Shown: in pieces, positions 62,601 through 64,000 of the stretch
How the letters are laid out: each line of letters opens with the position of its first letter
Position numbering within the stretch: position 1 is the first letter of the stretch
Origin: Parus major
Taxonomy: Eukaryota; Chordata; Aves; Passeriformes; Paridae
Assembly: GCF_001522545.3 (NCBI RefSeq)
Contig: NC_031783.1
Span: forward strand, 7,589,433-7,653,432
DNA: 64,000 nucleotides
Reading direction: 5' to 3'
Notes under the pieces: model-generated
The model's database searches: none
The model's input: the letters and a program-made list of their open reading frames with translations, nothing else
Told to the model about the DNA's origin: nothing
Program-made: the position numbers and the translations under genes

Positions 62601-64000
62601 CTTAAAAATAATGCTCTCTGCAAATTAAATTAGGTTAGCATTGGCAGTGCAGTTCTCCAGTATGAGATGGCAGTGTAACAAACAATGTAAAAAATTTCCA
62701 TTAGTTTTCTCAGGTTTTGCTCTGCAATCAATATGAATCAGTGAGAAATATGTTGTTGGAATGTAAAAAGCAAAAGTATAATTTCTTATTGATTATTCTA
62801 ACATAGCCAGACACAAAAGAAAACAGTGCTTCAAATGCTAAAACAGGGAGGAAAGGAAGTTAAAGAGCATGATCGATTTATTGAATTCCAAAAGTTTGTG
62901 GCTTGCTTTGAAAAAAAATTCACCATGAGTTTTCCAGTGGTTTGATTAATGAATCTCTTCTTGTTCCTCTCTGGACAGTGTTACAAAAAAGGCAGAATTT
63001 AGAGTAAAGTGTGCATGGAAAAGCCTGTCTCCCATGAAGATGGGAGATGCCAGTCCTCACTCTGTTAGATTGTCTCAGTAAGAGAAGAGTTAAAGGCTAA
63101 CTGAATCACTCTGTGCTAGAAGCTTCTGTACAAACTCTTTCAAAGCCTTTTCCCATCAGGATGTACCACCTAGGTCAATAACTCATTTGATTACTCTGTG
63201 TTGCATGCTCTGGGTTACAAAAACCAGTTTAAACTCAAGGAACTGTCTGGTCCTGTCATTCTGTCTCTCCTGATTTCAGCCTTGAAGCACCACTTTGAGT
63301 TCTGGGATTTTTTTTCAATACTAGGACAAAGTTGATGAGAACTTTAAAATGTGTACTTGGAGGTATAAAGATACAAGTCTGGGTAAATGTGGGGGGTTTC
63401 CTCTTCCCATTTAACCAAACATTAAGATCTCTCACTTCTGTTTTCTTTGCTGAGGATTAGATTCTTTAATACTGGGATAGTGTTGTATAAAGAAGACAGA
63501 AGTGTTACATCCTGGCTCCCCACTGCTCCTTGGTACTGACAGATTTGTCATTTTTCACCCTCGGCCAGGGCAACGCAGTGAGGACAAGCTTTGGGATCTT
63601 GTGTGTTTTATCTTGATATTTGTGTGTGTTTTCACACAAAAACAGTAAACTCTGCTTGTCTGAGCCAGGTTTGTGTCTGGCTTGTTTTTATATGAAAGAG
63701 CAGCCTCTGCTTATGTGGGGAGCAAAATGTAAAAGGAGCCCGAGTTCCTCTGTAGCAAACCTGAAATTCAGTCTTACTAAAAGTCCTGTAGGTGGCCTAG
63801 GCTTGCTCAAGCTGTTGTCACTGTGGTTTTAAGGACATCTGATGGCATTACAGTTGCAAATTCTATTTTGTAAATACATTTCATGTGGTAGTAAAGTGCT
63901 TTGATGAGACAGTATAAATAACAGAGTCAACACATTTGGGATAGTGCAACTCTGGAGATTTAATTTCATAAGACAGAAATCTTATCCAAATTGTGAGAGG

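Larger units (their letters stand above)
51151..64000. other. Unique noncoding sequence to the window end
   Basis: No exon, RNA gene or mobile element is recognised. Apart from the palindromes at 53936 and 56593 and the T tract at 52560, it is AT-rich unique sequence. A short pyrimidine/GTT tract lies at about 51757-51780. Confidence 0.65.

Overview
The window looks like nuclear DNA from a draft bird genome, most likely a songbird. The evidence is a CR1 retrotransposon tail ending in the CR1 octamer repeat (about 33.65 kb), LTR fragments of a kind I recognise from bird ERVL-type elements (about 20.2 and 39.1 kb), the sparse repeat content, the absence of mammalian L1 or Alu-type repeats, vertebrate-style low CpG, and a run of N marking an assembly gap. 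It is not a bacterial or phage sequence: there is no operon structure, no ribosome binding sites and no dense coding.

I could not identify any host protein-coding exon or RNA gene. All reading frames are short (longest 166 codons), many open only with non-ATG codons, they overlap on both strands, and none gives a protein family I recognise. The window is best read as intergenic sequence or the inside of a very large intron.

Layout: 1-11.7 kb is unannotated unique sequence with a few homopolymers. An exact 40-bp tandem duplication lies at 11.73-11.81 kb. A GC-richer patch lies at 12.54-13.02 kb. An exact 3 x 23-bp array lies at 15.20-15.27 kb. A minus-strand LTR fragment starts at 20.22 kb. 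A 23-bp minisatellite broken by a 165-N gap lies at 27.06-27.29 kb. A heavily decayed relic of a CR1-superfamily LINE (endonuclease region) lies at about 27.83-28.56 kb. A CR1 3' end lies at 33.65-33.72 kb. A plus-strand solo LTR lies at about 39.14-39.70 kb. A minus-strand promoter-like block (probably another LTR) lies at about 41.43-42.04 kb. A second GC-rich patch lies at 50.66-51.15 kb. A perfect 17-bp-stem palindrome lies at 53.94-53.98 kb. The rest, to 64 kb, is unique AT-rich sequence.

No genes are seen working together and I do not see a new biological system. The observations most worth following up are the decayed LINE endonuclease, whose motif spacing fits the family, the gap-collapsed minisatellite, the minus-strand promoter/LTR block and the clean palindrome.
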